From contig JAILQX010000030.1 in NCBI GenBank assembly GCA_024698705.1, forward strand, positions 1-64,000: 64,000 nt of DNA, written 5' to 3'. A program made the translations under genes and the position numbers. How positions within the stretch are numbered: position 1 is the stretch's first letter; every line of letters begins with the position of its first letter. The notes under the pieces were generated by a model. It made no database searches. It saw only the letters and a list, made by a program, of their open reading frames with translations, and was not told the DNA's origin. The stretch comes from Lachnospiraceae bacterium (lineage in GTDB: Bacteria; Bacillota; Clostridia; Lachnospirales; Lachnospiraceae). Shown one piece after another: positions 26,636 through 35,972 of this stretch.

Positions 26636-26697
26636 TGATAACTCTCCTCCTACTTGAAATATGAGATTGTTTTCTAACGCATAAAACGTCTATAAGA

Positions 26698-26726
26698 AAT
26701 ATATCTTTTTTTGCTCATTTTGTCAA
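26698..26726 (-). promoter_or_regulatory. Near-consensus sigma-A promoter of hup
   Basis: TTGACA (26721-26726, perfect) and TATATT (26698-26703) lie 17 bases apart on the minus strand, about 60 bases before the hup ATG. AT-rich DNA upstream of the -35 box could act as an UP element. Confidence 0.9.
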
Positions 26727-26811
26727 TGAATTTCGCAATTTTTCAAGGTTTTTTAGGGATTTTTATTGTTTTTTTTATCGGTCGGTACACATAACTTCTT
26801 AACAACTATTT

Positions 26812-28164
26812 TTATTCCTCTTCTTCTCCATTTTCAGACTTAAGTTCGGCAAATGAAAACGTCTCATTTTGAAGCAATGAATCCAGTGTTATTGTGTAGC
26901 TTCTGGTCTCATATCCGTCTTTTCTGAGTGTTATAACATGACTTCCTGGCATTTTGGCAAATTCAACCGGAGCTATACCCACGTAACTGCCGTCCACATA
27001 TACCTCCACGCCTTCCGGTGCCTCGACTTTTACCTTATAATCACTTGTTTCAAAGGCTGTTACTGCCTGCGTCACAAATGTCGTCACTACCGGAGCGGGT
27101 GAAGGGGACGGTCCCACATTTCCTCCCGCGGAGGGCTCCTTTACTTTTTCCAGAGTTATTTCCATGGTTGCGCTTTCCTGGCCAACCTTTATGTACTGTG
27201 TCAGGGTATCATAGCCCTCTGCCCTGACGATCAACTGGTGTATGCCGTATTCCAGTGAAAGAGGCTTTGTGGTATCAACCTTCTCACCATCGGCGTATAT
27301 TTCGGCATCCGACGGATCGGTAACAAATACAATTGCCCCGTACTTTGTCTCATCAGGCTGCACCATGTCGCTGACATCCAGCTCCGTTTCCCTGTTCTTT
27401 TCAATGGTCACACTCCGCTTTCCCTCATAATCACCGTTGGAAAGCCGGACATCATACGAACCGACCGGAACGGCGATGAGCATATCTTTGGAAACGGTCT
27501 TTATGATCTTGTTTCCTACCTCGATCCATCCGCCCTCAAAATATTCCTGGCCTTTTAATCTCAGATAGCCGTGTCCCTGCTCGATCACGATACTGTATAT
27601 ATCATGTTCGCTTCCGGATATCTTAAGTGTATCGCAGGGATTGATGTCTATGAGCTGGCTTTTATTGCCTTCGGAAAAAATGAGCAGATCCTTGTTAAAC
27701 CTGTATTTGCCGTCCGGCAATGTTATCCTTCCGGTAAGCTCATCTATCTCAAAATCCTTTACATCCGTATATTCCCATACATCCGCGGATTTACTGATAC
27801 TGTTCATGAGCTTCTTGCTCTTTAAGAATGTGACATCGACCACATCTCCGCAGGCAAGCTGTTCCATGACAAGGGCTGAGCCGTATTTATCGTATACCTT
27901 TCCTGTCCCGTCATAGTTCAGTGTATAATTCCTGTTCACCTTTCGATTGTGAAATGTAACCGTTTTGGCATCTTTATCCACCGAAACGATGATCGCACCG
28001 TTATCGACGCTGTCATAGGTTCCCGTTTCGGGGATCTCAAATCCCGTACTGACCGGCTTTTCGGTGATATCATCATTGTCGGGAGTCCCGCATCCTGTCA
28101 CAAATACAATGGCGGCAAAAGCAACACATATATTCAGTTGTAATCTTCGGATCAAAGTTCGCAT
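26812..28164 (-). CDS. PEGA-domain lipoprotein
   Basis: A 450-residue secreted lipoprotein with a signal peptide ending in the lipobox VTGC at residue 25. The mature part has beta-rich repeats near 60-260. Two PEGA domains follow: about 275-350 (AIVFVTDPSDAEIYADGEKV) and about 370-440 (VKVEAPEGVEVYVDGSYVG). A proline-serine linker separates them. PEGA domains occur in envelope and S-layer-associated proteins and probably bind proteins or carbohydrate. Its start overlaps the cca gene by 13 bases, so the two are co-transcribed. The biological role is unknown. Confidence 0.82.
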   Translation of the reverse strand: MRTLIRRLQLNICVAFAAIVFVTGCGTPDNDDITEKPVSTGFEIPETGTYDSVDNGAIIVSVDKDAKTVTFHNRKVNRNYTLNYDGTGKVYDKYGSALVMEQLACGDVVDVTFLKSKKLMNSISKSADVWEYTDVKDFEIDELTGRITLPDGKYRFNKDLLIFSEGNKSQLIDINPCDTLKISGSEHDIYSIVIEQGHGYLRLKGQEYFEGGWIEVGNKIIKTVSKDMLIAVPVGSYDVRLSNGDYEGKRSVTIEKNRETELDVSDMVQPDETKYGAIVFVTDPSDAEIYADGEKVDTTKPLSLEYGIHQLIVRAEGYDTLTQYIKVGQESATMEITLEKVKEPSAGGNVGPSPSPAPVVTTFVTQAVTAFETSDYKVKVEAPEGVEVYVDGSYVGIAPVEFAKMPGSHVITLRKDGYETRSYTITLDSLLQNETFSFAELKSENGEEEE

Positions 28165-29492
28165 TTAACCAGCTCCGTCAATCTGTCCTTCGTGTTGAGT
28201 GCGGGATCGTCAAGAACCTTGTCGAGGAGCCCGCCAAGTACCTCTCCGATCTTCGGTCCCTGCTCTATACCCATATCCATCAGATCTTTTCCGTTTATCG
28301 CAAGATCCCTGACTGTGACGCAGTCACCTTGCGCCATTATCTTATCGTATAACGACTGCAGGCTCCTCAGTTCTGCCTGCTTTTCTTCTCTTTTATACGT
28401 GCTCTGAGCCATGAAATCTGCCTCCTTGACCTGAAGGAGCATCGGAAACATATCGATACCGATCTTATTGATGGCTCTTCTCACGTGTTTTTCATCAGTT
28501 TCTATCCTAATGTCATGATATCTGACCAGTTTGGCTATCTTATCGCTTGTATCATTGTCAAATCTCAGTCGCCTGCATATGGCCTTTGTCATTTCATAAG
28601 ATATTTCGGCATGTCCGTGGAAATGATCCACTCCGTCCTCATCCGTCGTTCTGGTTTGGGCTTTTCCTATATCGTGGAACAGCATGGCATATCTCAATAC
28701 CTTGTCGGACACTATATTTGCAACCGACCGTACTGTATGCTCACCGACCGTATAACAATGATGCGGATTGTTCTGGGGTATCTCCTTAAGTACGGAGATC
28801 TCGGGCAATATGATCTGCATGATGCCGGTTTCACATAACACGTTCAGAAATTCGGGATGATCGGATACCATGAGCTTTGTAAGTTCGACATTTATTCTCT
28901 CGACACTTATATTGTCCAGTCTTTTCGCAAATTCGCCAATGGCTCTTTTGGTCTCATCCTCGATCACGTAACCAAGCTGAGCAGCAAATCTCACTGCTCT
29001 CATTATACGCAGGGCATCTTCGTTAAATCTCTCCCTCGGGTCTCCCACACATCTGATTATACCCTTTTTAATATCTTCCATTCCACCGAATTCATCGACA
29101 ATACCCACCTTATCATTGTATGCCATCGCATTGATGGTGAAATCCCTGCGCTTCAGATCCTCTGTCAGACTTGTAGTGAATTCCACCTCCCTGGGATGTC
29201 TGCTGTCTTCGTATTCTCCGTCGATACGATAGGTGGTAACCTCGTATGTTTCCCCATGGATCAGCACCGAAACCGTGCCGTGTTTTATGCCTGTATCTAT
29301 GGTCCTGTGAAATAATCCCTTTATCTCCTGCGGCTTGGCATTGGTGGTGATATCCCAGTCATTGGGCGTCTTTCCGAGCAGACTGTCCCTTACGCAGCCT
29401 CCAACGGCAAATGCCTCAAAGCCTGCTGCCTCTATTATGTCTATTATCAGTTTTACGTCTGATGGAAGTTTGATCAATGTCATATCCTGCAT
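28152..29492 (-). CDS. cca: CCA-adding tRNA nucleotidyltransferase with HD domain
   Basis: A 446-residue class II nucleotidyltransferase that adds or repairs the 3' CCA of tRNA. The catalytic head carries FAVGGCVRDSLLGKTPNDWDI with the two metal-binding aspartates. The RRDFTINAMAYND and GDPRERFNEDALRIMRAVRFAA motifs follow. An HD domain (about 245-360, LFHDIGKAQTRT) lies near the C-terminus, as in clostridial CCA enzymes. The ATG at 29492 has no obvious ribosome site; an ATG three codons later is an alternative. A terminator precedes it. Confidence 0.95.
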   Translation of the reverse strand: MQDMTLIKLPSDVKLIIDIIEAAGFEAFAVGGCVRDSLLGKTPNDWDITTNAKPQEIKGLFHRTIDTGIKHGTVSVLIHGETYEVTTYRIDGEYEDSRHPREVEFTTSLTEDLKRRDFTINAMAYNDKVGIVDEFGGMEDIKKGIIRCVGDPRERFNEDALRIMRAVRFAAQLGYVIEDETKRAIGEFAKRLDNISVERINVELTKLMVSDHPEFLNVLCETGIMQIILPEISVLKEIPQNNPHHCYTVGEHTVRSVANIVSDKVLRYAMLFHDIGKAQTRTTDEDGVDHFHGHAEISYEMTKAICRRLRFDNDTSDKIAKLVRYHDIRIETDEKHVRRAINKIGIDMFPMLLQVKEADFMAQSTYKREEKQAELRSLQSLYDKIMAQGDCVTVRDLAINGKDLMDMGIEQGPKIGEVLGGLLDKVLDDPALNTKDRLTELVKCEL

Positions 29493-29505
29493 TCCGTTCT
29501 TTTTT

Positions 29506-29531
29506 AAAAGAGAGTTCCTCGCGGAACTCTC
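29506..29531 (-). terminator. Terminator between ackA and cca
   Basis: Arms 29510-29518 and 29523-29531 make a perfect nine-pair stem with a GCGA loop on the minus strand, followed by TTTT. It lies 13 bases after the ackA stop and just before cca. Confidence 0.8.
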
Positions 29532-29544
29532 TCGTGGTTCATCT

Positions 29545-30741
29545 TTATTTTACTAGTCTTACCGTTTCTCTTGCAATAGCAAGTTCTTCATTGGTCGGAA
29601 CAACCATGATCGCTATCTTGTCTTCCGGCTTTGAAAGGACGACCTCTTCTCCTCGGATCTTGTTCTTTTCGGGATCAACACTTGTTCCCAGCCATTCAAG
29701 GTATCTGCAGACTGCCGCTCTCATCTGACAGTTGTTTTCACCGATACCCGCGGTAAATGCTATGGCATCAACGCCCTTCATTGCTACCATATACGAACCG
29801 ATGTACTTTGCTACCCTGTATGCATATGTCTCAAGGGCATCTATACATTTCTGATCTCCGTTGTCGGCTGCTGCCGCAAGATCCCTGAAATCACTTGAAA
29901 TACCGCCCGATAATCCCAGTACTCCCGATTTCTTATTGCATATATTGATCATATCGTCTGCCGACATGTCTTCTTTATCCGCTATGAAGCTGATGATCGC
30001 GGGATCGATGTCTCCGGATCTTGTTCCCATGATCAGGCCTTCCAGAGGAGTCAATCCCATGGATGTATCTACCGATCTTCCGTGATCAACTGCCGTGATC
30101 GAAGCGCCGTTTCCGAGATGACATACTATGATCTTTAGATCATCTCTCTTCTTACCGAGCATCTCGGCAGCTCTCTGTGATACAAAATCATGACTGGTTC
30201 CGTGGAATCCGTATCTTCTTACTTTGTATTTCTCATAATATTCATACGGAAGACCGTAGAGATATGCTTTCTTTGGCATTGTCTGATGGAAGGCTGTATC
30301 AAATACCGCTACCATCGGTACATTCGGCATTATCTTCCTGCATGAATTGATACCGATAAGGTTTGCCGGATTGTGAAGAGGCGCAAGATCGTTGCACTCT
30401 TCTATGGCTTTGATAACCTCATCGTCTATGATAACGGAAGTATTGAACTTCTCTCCGCCGTGAACTATACGATGTCCGACCGCATCTATCTCATCAAGCG
30501 ACTTGACCACTCCCACTTTTGGATCGGTCAGCTTTTCTATCACATACTTTACCGCTGCCGTATGATCCGGCATGGGAACTTCGGCCGTAACCTTTTCTCC
30601 TCCGGCCGGCTGATGTGTGATAGCGCTTCCGTCTATGCCTATTCGCTCGCACAGACCCTTTGCAAGTACTTCTTCGCTGTCGGAAGATATCAGCTGATAC
30701 TTGAGTGAAGAACTTCCGCAATTGATAACCAAAACATTCAT
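29545..30741 (-). CDS. ackA: Acetate kinase
   Basis: A 398-residue enzyme that makes ATP and acetate from acetyl phosphate, the last step of acetate fermentation. Signature segments are VLVINCGSSSLKYQL at the start, VFDTAFHQTMP in the middle and AFTAGIGENN near the C-terminus. AAGGA lies about seven bases before the chosen ATG; a ten-codon upstream extension is unsupported. The usual partner pta is not adjacent; proS lies upstream instead. Confidence 0.97.
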   Translation of the reverse strand: MNVLVINCGSSSLKYQLISSDSEEVLAKGLCERIGIDGSAITHQPAGGEKVTAEVPMPDHTAAVKYVIEKLTDPKVGVVKSLDEIDAVGHRIVHGGEKFNTSVIIDDEVIKAIEECNDLAPLHNPANLIGINSCRKIMPNVPMVAVFDTAFHQTMPKKAYLYGLPYEYYEKYKVRRYGFHGTSHDFVSQRAAEMLGKKRDDLKIIVCHLGNGASITAVDHGRSVDTSMGLTPLEGLIMGTRSGDIDPAIISFIADKEDMSADDMINICNKKSGVLGLSGGISSDFRDLAAAADNGDQKCIDALETYAYRVAKYIGSYMVAMKGVDAIAFTAGIGENNCQMRAAVCRYLEWLGTSVDPEKNKIRGEEVVLSKPEDKIAIMVVPTNEELAIARETVRLVK

Positions 30742-30822
30742 ATCGTATCCTTCTTTCTTATTGAGAGCCACGCCATAAATGATCCACTTTGTGAAGGCGT
30801 GGATCGTGCAGTGTAACGCCTT

Positions 30823-32259
30823 CTAATATGCTCTGCCCCAGTAAACCATCTTCTTGGCGGGCTTTCCGCAATATACGCACGTGTCAGCGAGGTGCTCTTG
30901 ATCAAATGGCATGCAACGGCTTGTTACCGCCATATCTTCTTTTATCTTCTCTTCGCACTCTTTTTCTCCGCACCACATAGCCTTTACGAAGCCTGATTTT
31001 TCGGCAAATATCTTCTCAAACTCTTCTTTGGTCCTTGCTTCATATGTATGCTCTTCCAGATGCTTCTTTGCCCTGTCAAACATATCCTGCTGGATCTGAG
31101 GAAGTATCTCTGCCATCCTGTCCGAAAGTTCATCCAGGCTGACCTCGATCTTTTCCCTTGTATCTCTTCTGCATATGATGCATTTGCCATTCTCTATATC
31201 CTTGGGACCTATCTCAACCCTGACCGGTATTCCTCGCATCTCCTGCTCACTGAACTTGAAGCCGGGCGACTTGTCGGTATCATCAACCTTTACCCTGAAA
31301 CCTGCGTTCAGCAATACGTCCCTGAGTTCATATGCCTTATCAAGTACGCCTTCCTTCTTCTGCTGGATAGGGATGACCATTATCTGAACAGGTGCGATCG
31401 CGGGCGGCAATACAAGTCCCGAATCATCACCGTGGACCATAATGATGGCACCTATGATACGTGTCGACATTCCCCATGAGGTCTGATGTACGTACTGAAG
31501 TTTGTTCTCTTTATCTGTATACTGTATACTAAATGCCTCGGCAAAGCCTGTTCCGAAATTATGGCTCGTTCCTGACTGGAGAGCCTTTCCGTCATGCATG
31601 AGTGCCTCTATGGTATATGTTGCTTCCGCGCCCGCAAACTTCTCCTTTTCAGTCTTTCTTCCCTTAACTACCGGAATAGCCAATACTTCCTCGCAGAAGT
31701 CCGCGTATACGTTGAGCATCTGCTCTGTACGTGCAACCGATTCTTCCTCTGTCGCATGTGCGGTATGTCCTTCCTGCCATAAGAATTCTCTTGAACGAAG
31801 GAAGGGTCTGGTCTCCTTTTCCCAACGGACTACCGAACACCACTGGTTATAAACCTTTGGCAGATCCCTGTATGACTGTATCTCTCCTTTATAGAAATCA
31901 CAGAACAATGTCTCGGAAGTGGGTCTTACACACATTCTCTCCTGAAGCGGATTAAGTCCACCGTGAGTAACCCATGCTACCTCGGGTGCAAATCCTTCTA
32001 CGTGATCTTTTTCCTTCTGAAGAAGGCTTTCGGGAATAAACATGGGCATATATACATTTTCCACTCCCGTTGCCTTAAATCTCTTATCAAGCTCTCTCTG
32101 GATATTTTCCCACAAAGCATATCCGGCAGGCTTGATGACCATACATCCCTTAACATTGGAATAATCGATAAGTTCTGCTTTTATGACCACATCCGTATAC
32201 CACTGGGCAAAATCCTCATTCATCGATGTGATCGCTTCTACCAACTTCTTGTCTGCCAT
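30823..32259 (-). CDS. proS: Prolyl-tRNA synthetase, archaeal/eukaryotic-like type
   Basis: A 478-residue class II aminoacyl-tRNA synthetase. The length and layout are those of the short ProRS without the editing insertion (ProS type 3). Motif 2 ([24 protein letters not shown]), read in parts, and the anticodon-binding domain (about 280-385) are present. A C-terminal zinc domain has CGEKECEEK and CVYCGKP and ends WGRAY, the typical C-terminal tyrosine. AAGGAGG lies five bases before the ATG. The leader of roughly 80 bases shows no T-box hallmarks. Confidence 0.95.
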   Translation of the reverse strand: MADKKLVEAITSMNEDFAQWYTDVVIKAELIDYSNVKGCMVIKPAGYALWENIQRELDKRFKATGVENVYMPMFIPESLLQKEKDHVEGFAPEVAWVTHGGLNPLQERMCVRPTSETLFCDFYKGEIQSYRDLPKVYNQWCSVVRWEKETRPFLRSREFLWQEGHTAHATEEESVARTEQMLNVYADFCEEVLAIPVVKGRKTEKEKFAGAEATYTIEALMHDGKALQSGTSHNFGTGFAEAFSIQYTDKENKLQYVHQTSWGMSTRIIGAIIMVHGDDSGLVLPPAIAPVQIMVIPIQQKKEGVLDKAYELRDVLLNAGFRVKVDDTDKSPGFKFSEQEMRGIPVRVEIGPKDIENGKCIICRRDTREKIEVSLDELSDRMAEILPQIQQDMFDRAKKHLEEHTYEARTKEEFEKIFAEKSGFVKAMWCGEKECEEKIKEDMAVTSRCMPFDQEHLADTCVYCGKPAKKMVYWGRAY

Positions 32260-32346
32260 ATCGGCCTCCTTATATTCTGCATAAATACGTATATTCCCGC
32301 ATTCATACTGTTATACATTCTGTGCCCGCAGTCCGCAAGCGTATAC

Positions 32347-32355
32347 ATTATATCA
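32347..32355 (-). promoter_or_regulatory. Extended -10 promoter of proS
   Basis: The minus strand reads TGATATAAT, a consensus -10 box with TGn extension, about 88 bases before the proS ATG. The region where a -35 box would lie is occupied by a short A/T-flanked hairpin (32357-32382). Confidence 0.55.
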
Positions 32356-32356
32356 A

Positions 32357-32382
32357 AAAAAACGCTGTTTGGCGCGTTTTTT
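32357..32382. other. Hairpin in the proS/flavin-reductase divergent intergenic region
   Basis: AAAAAACGC (32357-32365) pairs with GCGTTTTTT (32374-32382) around an eight-base loop. It resembles a bidirectional terminator but lies between divergent genes, upstream of the proS -10 box, so it may be a regulator site or a remnant. Confidence 0.5.
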
Positions 32383-32486
32383 ATGCGAAATTGCATTTCA
32401 TTTATTTTTTTTATACCTGCCATATGTTAAGATTTTAATGTAATAGACATTTTATCCGCTGTTAAATCTTTCAAAGGAGGTATTTT

Positions 32487-33110
32487 ATGGATCCAAAAGC
32501 AATGTATAAACTCAGTTACGGTCTGTTTGTCATAACCGCCCAAAAAGACAGTAAAGACAATGGTTGCATCACCAATACCGTTATTCAGGTGACCGGTGAT
32601 CCCAATCGTATAAGTGTTACGCTCAACAAAAATAATCTGACCCACGATATGATTCTTGAAACCGGTCTTTTTACCGTTTCCGTTATCAGCAGGGATGCCG
32701 ACTTTGAATTATTCAGGCATTTTGGATTCCAATCGGGAAGGGATGTCGACAAATTTGCGGATTTCACCGATTGTCGCAGATCCTCCAATGAAACGCAGAT
32801 CATTACCGCCGGGACCAATGCTTTTCTGTGCGGAAAGGTTTGCCAGACGATCGATCTGGGTACACATACCATGTTTATTGCAGATGTTACGGATATGGAG
32901 GTTTTGTCTTCAGTAAAATCCGTTACCTATGCTTATTATCAGGAAAATATCAAACCCAAGCCGGAAGCTGTAGGCAAAACCAGCGACGGTCAGACTGTCT
33001 GGAGATGCCGGATCTGCGGTTATGAATACGTGGGAGAAGAACTTCCCGAAGATTTTATATGCCCAATCTGCAAGCATCCCGCTTCGGATTTTGAAAAGAT
33101 CAGTTCATAA
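32487..33110 (+). CDS. Flavin reductase-like domain fused to rubredoxin (Hrb-like)
   Basis: A 207-residue two-domain redox protein. About residues 1-150 form a flavin reductase-like FMN-binding domain (MYKLSYGLFVITAQ, ISVTLNKNNLTHDMI). About 165-205 form a rubredoxin with two iron-binding pairs, CRICG and CPICK. This order matches high-molecular-weight rubredoxin of clostridia, which passes electrons from NAD(P)H to flavodiiron proteins that remove oxygen or nitric oxide. AAAGGAGG lies six bases before the ATG. It stands alone on the plus strand and ends at a bidirectional terminator. Confidence 0.92.
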   Translation: MDPKAMYKLSYGLFVITAQKDSKDNGCITNTVIQVTGDPNRISVTLNKNNLTHDMILETGLFTVSVISRDADFELFRHFGFQSGRDVDKFADFTDCRRSSNETQIITAGTNAFLCGKVCQTIDLGTHTMFIADVTDMEVLSSVKSVTYAYYQENIKPKPEAVGKTSDGQTVWRCRICGYEYVGEELPEDFICPICKHPASDFEKISS

Positions 33111-33161
33111 ACAGATATTTTGTATACAAAGCTGTTGCACGCCAAACGACATGCAACAAGT

Positions 33162-33193
33162 AAAGGAGTCCGCCAAACGGCGAACTCCTTTTT
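33162..33193. terminator. Bidirectional terminator
   Basis: Arms 33162-33174 and 33179-33191 form a 13-pair stem with one mismatch and an AAAC loop, with a T tract on the plus side. It serves the convergent flavin reductase-rubredoxin and pseudouridine synthase genes. Confidence 0.85.
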
Positions 33194-33833
33194 ACATATC
33201 CAGACTATAGCATGTTTTCTTTCCGGGAGAATCCAGTATAAGTTTATAAGCTGTCAGCTCTGTCTCACTTATATTCTGCTCTCTTCCGTATGCTTTCGAT
33301 CCTTCCGTCCCGTATTTTACGTCTCCCAGTATGGGACAGCCCGCATTTGACAACTGAACCCTTATCTGATGATGCCTTCCGGTTATCAGATGTATATCCA
33401 GTGTCTGCGTCGATTCATCGGAACCGATGACCTTATATTCGAGGATCGCTTTCTTTGCCGCAGGATCGGATCTGTCCGAAACTCTTGAAGTATTGCTCCT
33501 GCCATCCTTTATAAGGAAATCCTCTAACCTGCCTTCCGCTTCCTTCATGTGACCGTATACGACTGCACGATAGTATTTCCCGATCTTTCCTTCCGAGAGC
33601 ATCTTACTGAATTCGCCTGCAGCCTTCTCATTTGTTGCCATGAGTACCAGTCCCTTTACGGGCTGATCCAAACGGTTTATCAATGCAACGTACGGCCTTT
33701 TGTTTTGCGATGCCAGATGATTCTTCACTTCACTCACAAGATCTTTTTGTCCCATGGAGGCTGTCTGTGTAGCCAGTCCGGCAGGTTTAAAAACCACTAT
33801 GCTGTTGTTATCTTCATGTATTATCTTAAGCAA
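33192..33833 (-). CDS. RluA/RluD family RNA pseudouridine synthase
   Basis: A 213-residue pseudouridine synthase without an S4 domain, short for the family. The catalytic aspartate lies in LINRLDQPVKGLVLMA. The motifs IVVFKPAGL near the N-terminus and TGRHHQIRVQLSNAGCPILGD are diagnostic. The RNA target (rRNA or tRNA) cannot be told. Its start overlaps the end of the preceding small membrane-protein gene by eight bases. Confidence 0.92.
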   Translation of the reverse strand: MLKIIHEDNNSIVVFKPAGLATQTASMGQKDLVSEVKNHLASQNKRPYVALINRLDQPVKGLVLMATNEKAAGEFSKMLSEGKIGKYYRAVVYGHMKEAEGRLEDFLIKDGRSNTSRVSDRSDPAAKKAILEYKVIGSDESTQTLDIHLITGRHHQIRVQLSNAGCPILGDVKYGTEGSKAYGREQNISETELTAYKLILDSPGKKTCYSLDM

Positions 33834-34158
33834 GATCGTTCCAGTACTTGCTTATTGCTGCAAATAATATACCTACACCTGCCAGACCGCCGATAACCGT
33901 TGCGATATTGGCCCCGTTTGTTATATTGACGATCGCATTTGCAACCGCTATACCGCAGCAAATGAAAAATCCAAGTTTCTTCTTTCCGAATAACAGAAGA
34001 CAAACCGCGGTAATCATAACAGCTTCAGCGATCGCACCATAGATGAATATACCCGTTGCGCCCGTATTTACGATGCCAAACAGATAAACGCAAAAAACTA
34101 TTGCATTAACGATCAACATAAACCATAACCAAAACTTTGCAAATCCATGCCACTCCAT
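33826..34158 (-). CDS. Small four-helix membrane protein of unknown function
   Basis: A 110-residue integral membrane protein with about four predicted helices (near 8-28, 34-55, 58-76 and 78-96). It begins MEWHGFAKFWLWFMLIVNA. AAAGGAG lies nine bases before the chosen ATG; two upstream in-frame starts (34164, 34185) are too close to it or precede it. I do not recognise a named family. The gene overlaps the pseudouridine synthase start, which may only reflect gene packing. Confidence 0.72.
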   Translation of the reverse strand: MEWHGFAKFWLWFMLIVNAIVFCVYLFGIVNTGATGIFIYGAIAEAVMITAVCLLLFGKKKLGFFICCGIAVANAIVNITNGANIATVIGGLAGVGILFAAISKYWNDLA

Positions 34159-34253
34159 AAACATACTCTCCTTTCGAGTGCTCACTTTATCAACATCTGT
34201 ATTATATCATCTGAGTAAGATCTCAGGCAATATCGTATGTCTGATCCTGTTCC

Positions 34254-34481
34254 TTAAGGCTTTATATCCTTTAAAGACTGCATCAGTTCTATGTCGGAAG
34301 GAAGTACCTTCATGTTGGCGGTTATTGGATCCTCTCCCGGTCTTGTTACCGTCATCTCTATGATAGTTCCTTCAGGGATACCTCCCTGAAATATCAGTCC
34401 CAGAAAACCGGCAAACTTTGGATGATTATTCTTGAATGAATTGATCCCTGCCATAAACTGCATCATACCCTGTGCATTCAT
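34254..34481 (-). CDS. Conserved small protein of unknown function
   Basis: A 75-residue soluble protein with no signal or membrane segment. It begins MNAQGMMQFMAGINSFKNNH and contains a beta-rich middle (EGTIIEMTVTRPGEDPIT). AAGGAG lies eight bases before the ATG, so it is very likely translated. It follows pepD by 19 bases in the opposite sense of transcription order (pepD is downstream of it) and could share a transcript. No function is proposed. Confidence 0.75.
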   Translation of the reverse strand: MNAQGMMQFMAGINSFKNNHPKFAGFLGLIFQGGIPEGTIIEMTVTRPGEDPITANMKVLPSDIELMQSLKDIKP

Positions 34482-34500
34482 GTAAAATACTCCTTACAGA

Positions 34501-35952
34501 TTAAAATTTTTCTATGATAGTCCTTGTCATCGCATAGACCCTTGCTACCGAACTTATGCTCATACGCTCCCTGTATGTATGTATCTCTGTCAGGTTCGGA
34601 CCGTAGGATATGCAGTCAAGATCCTTTATCTTTCCGGCAAGCACGCCGCACTCCACCCCCGCATGAACGGCCTCGATCTTTACTTCTTCTCCGTATTGCT
34701 CAAGGTATACCTTTTTCATCAGTTCACGCAAAGGAGAATCTTTTCTGTACTGCCATGCCGAGTAATCACCGCTCAGTTTCACGCTGCCGTGTTCATTGCA
34801 TTTACGCCTGAGTTCATCGAGCAGTTCTTCTTTTTCCCTGTCCACACTGCTTCTTACGCAATATTCCATGGTAACGGAATCTTCTGCCGTTTTAAGGATC
34901 CCCATGTTCAACGAGGTCTGTACCAGTCCGTCAACATCCTCACTCATCTTTTGGATGCCTTCGGGAAGTGAATAAAATATATCCGTAACATATGCCGCGC
35001 TTTTCGCATCCATCGGCAGATAAGGGACATCTTCCGTTCTCTTGACCGTAATGTTCATAGCGGGATCTGTTTTGACGTACTCAGCCAATATGGGTCTCGC
35101 GATCTTCTCCACCTCTAACGTCAATGATCTCTCGTCTGCCTTTGACATGACCAATGCGTTGCTGCTCACGGGTATCGCATTGTCTTTTAATCCGCCCTGT
35201 ATACTTACAGGTCTGATATCACAGGTCTCATACAGTTTTTTCAGCACAACAGCCAGGGTTTTATTGGAATTTGCCCTGCCTTTGTTTATCTCTATTCCCG
35301 AATGTCCCCCGGTCAGTCCTTTGACTTCTATAACAAACGGCTTATAAGCGTCGTTTACGTTTTCCCTGCTAACAGCAAGCGAACAGTCTGCCACCACGCC
35401 TCCGGCACAGCTGACCGTGAATATGCCTTCTGCTTCGGAATCTATGTTCAGCATGGTATGACCCTTTAACGGTGAAACATCGATAGATGCGGCACCGAGC
35501 ATACCTATCTCTTCATCCACGGTAAATACCGCCTCCAGCCTCGGATGAGAAAGCTCATCATCGTCCAGTATTGCCATGATCATGGCTACTGCTATGCCGT
35601 CATCCGCTCCGAGTGTGGTATCCTTTGCGCCGATCAGTTCTCCCTCGACAAATAATTCGAGTGCTTCCTTCTCCATATCCTTTACAACACCGGGACGCAC
35701 CTCACAGACCATGTCGAGATGCCCCTGAAGGATCAGCGGCTCGTCATTTTCACGCCCCTTTGAAGCCTCTTTGATAATAATTATGTTATTATCTTCATCC
35801 TGATGATATTCAAGGTTCCTTGCCTGTGCAAATACTGCGCAATGATCACTTATGGCTTTTGTATTTCGCGAACCGTGCGGTATGGATGCTATTTCCTCAA
35901 AGAATTCAAATACCTTTGCAGGCTCCAAGCCTGCCAGAACATTATTTTCCAT
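34501..35952 (-). CDS. pepD: Aminoacyl-histidine dipeptidase (PepD)
   Basis: A 483-residue M20-family zinc dipeptidase, cytoplasmic, that hydrolyses X-His and other dipeptides. The metal-ligand motifs LILQGHLDMVCE, TTLGADDGIAVA and VDEEIGMLGA are clear, as is LTGGHSGIEINKGRAN. Length matches PepD. The ATG has no strong ribosome site. It lies 20 bases after an NhaC-family transporter, and a peptide or amino acid link between the two is possible but unproven. Confidence 0.95.
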   Translation of the reverse strand: MENNVLAGLEPAKVFEFFEEIASIPHGSRNTKAISDHCAVFAQARNLEYHQDEDNNIIIIKEASKGRENDEPLILQGHLDMVCEVRPGVVKDMEKEALELFVEGELIGAKDTTLGADDGIAVAMIMAILDDDELSHPRLEAVFTVDEEIGMLGAASIDVSPLKGHTMLNIDSEAEGIFTVSCAGGVVADCSLAVSRENVNDAYKPFVIEVKGLTGGHSGIEINKGRANSNKTLAVVLKKLYETCDIRPVSIQGGLKDNAIPVSSNALVMSKADERSLTLEVEKIARPILAEYVKTDPAMNITVKRTEDVPYLPMDAKSAAYVTDIFYSLPEGIQKMSEDVDGLVQTSLNMGILKTAEDSVTMEYCVRSSVDREKEELLDELRRKCNEHGSVKLSGDYSAWQYRKDSPLRELMKKVYLEQYGEEVKIEAVHAGVECGVLAGKIKDLDCISYGPNLTEIHTYRERMSISSVARVYAMTRTIIEKF

Positions 35953-35972
35953 GCTGTTTCAAAGACCGGATA

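Noticed and set aside
32260-32346. T-box riboswitch in the proS leader
   Set aside because: The leader is only about 80 bases and lacks the T-box core sequence and a terminator/antiterminator pair.
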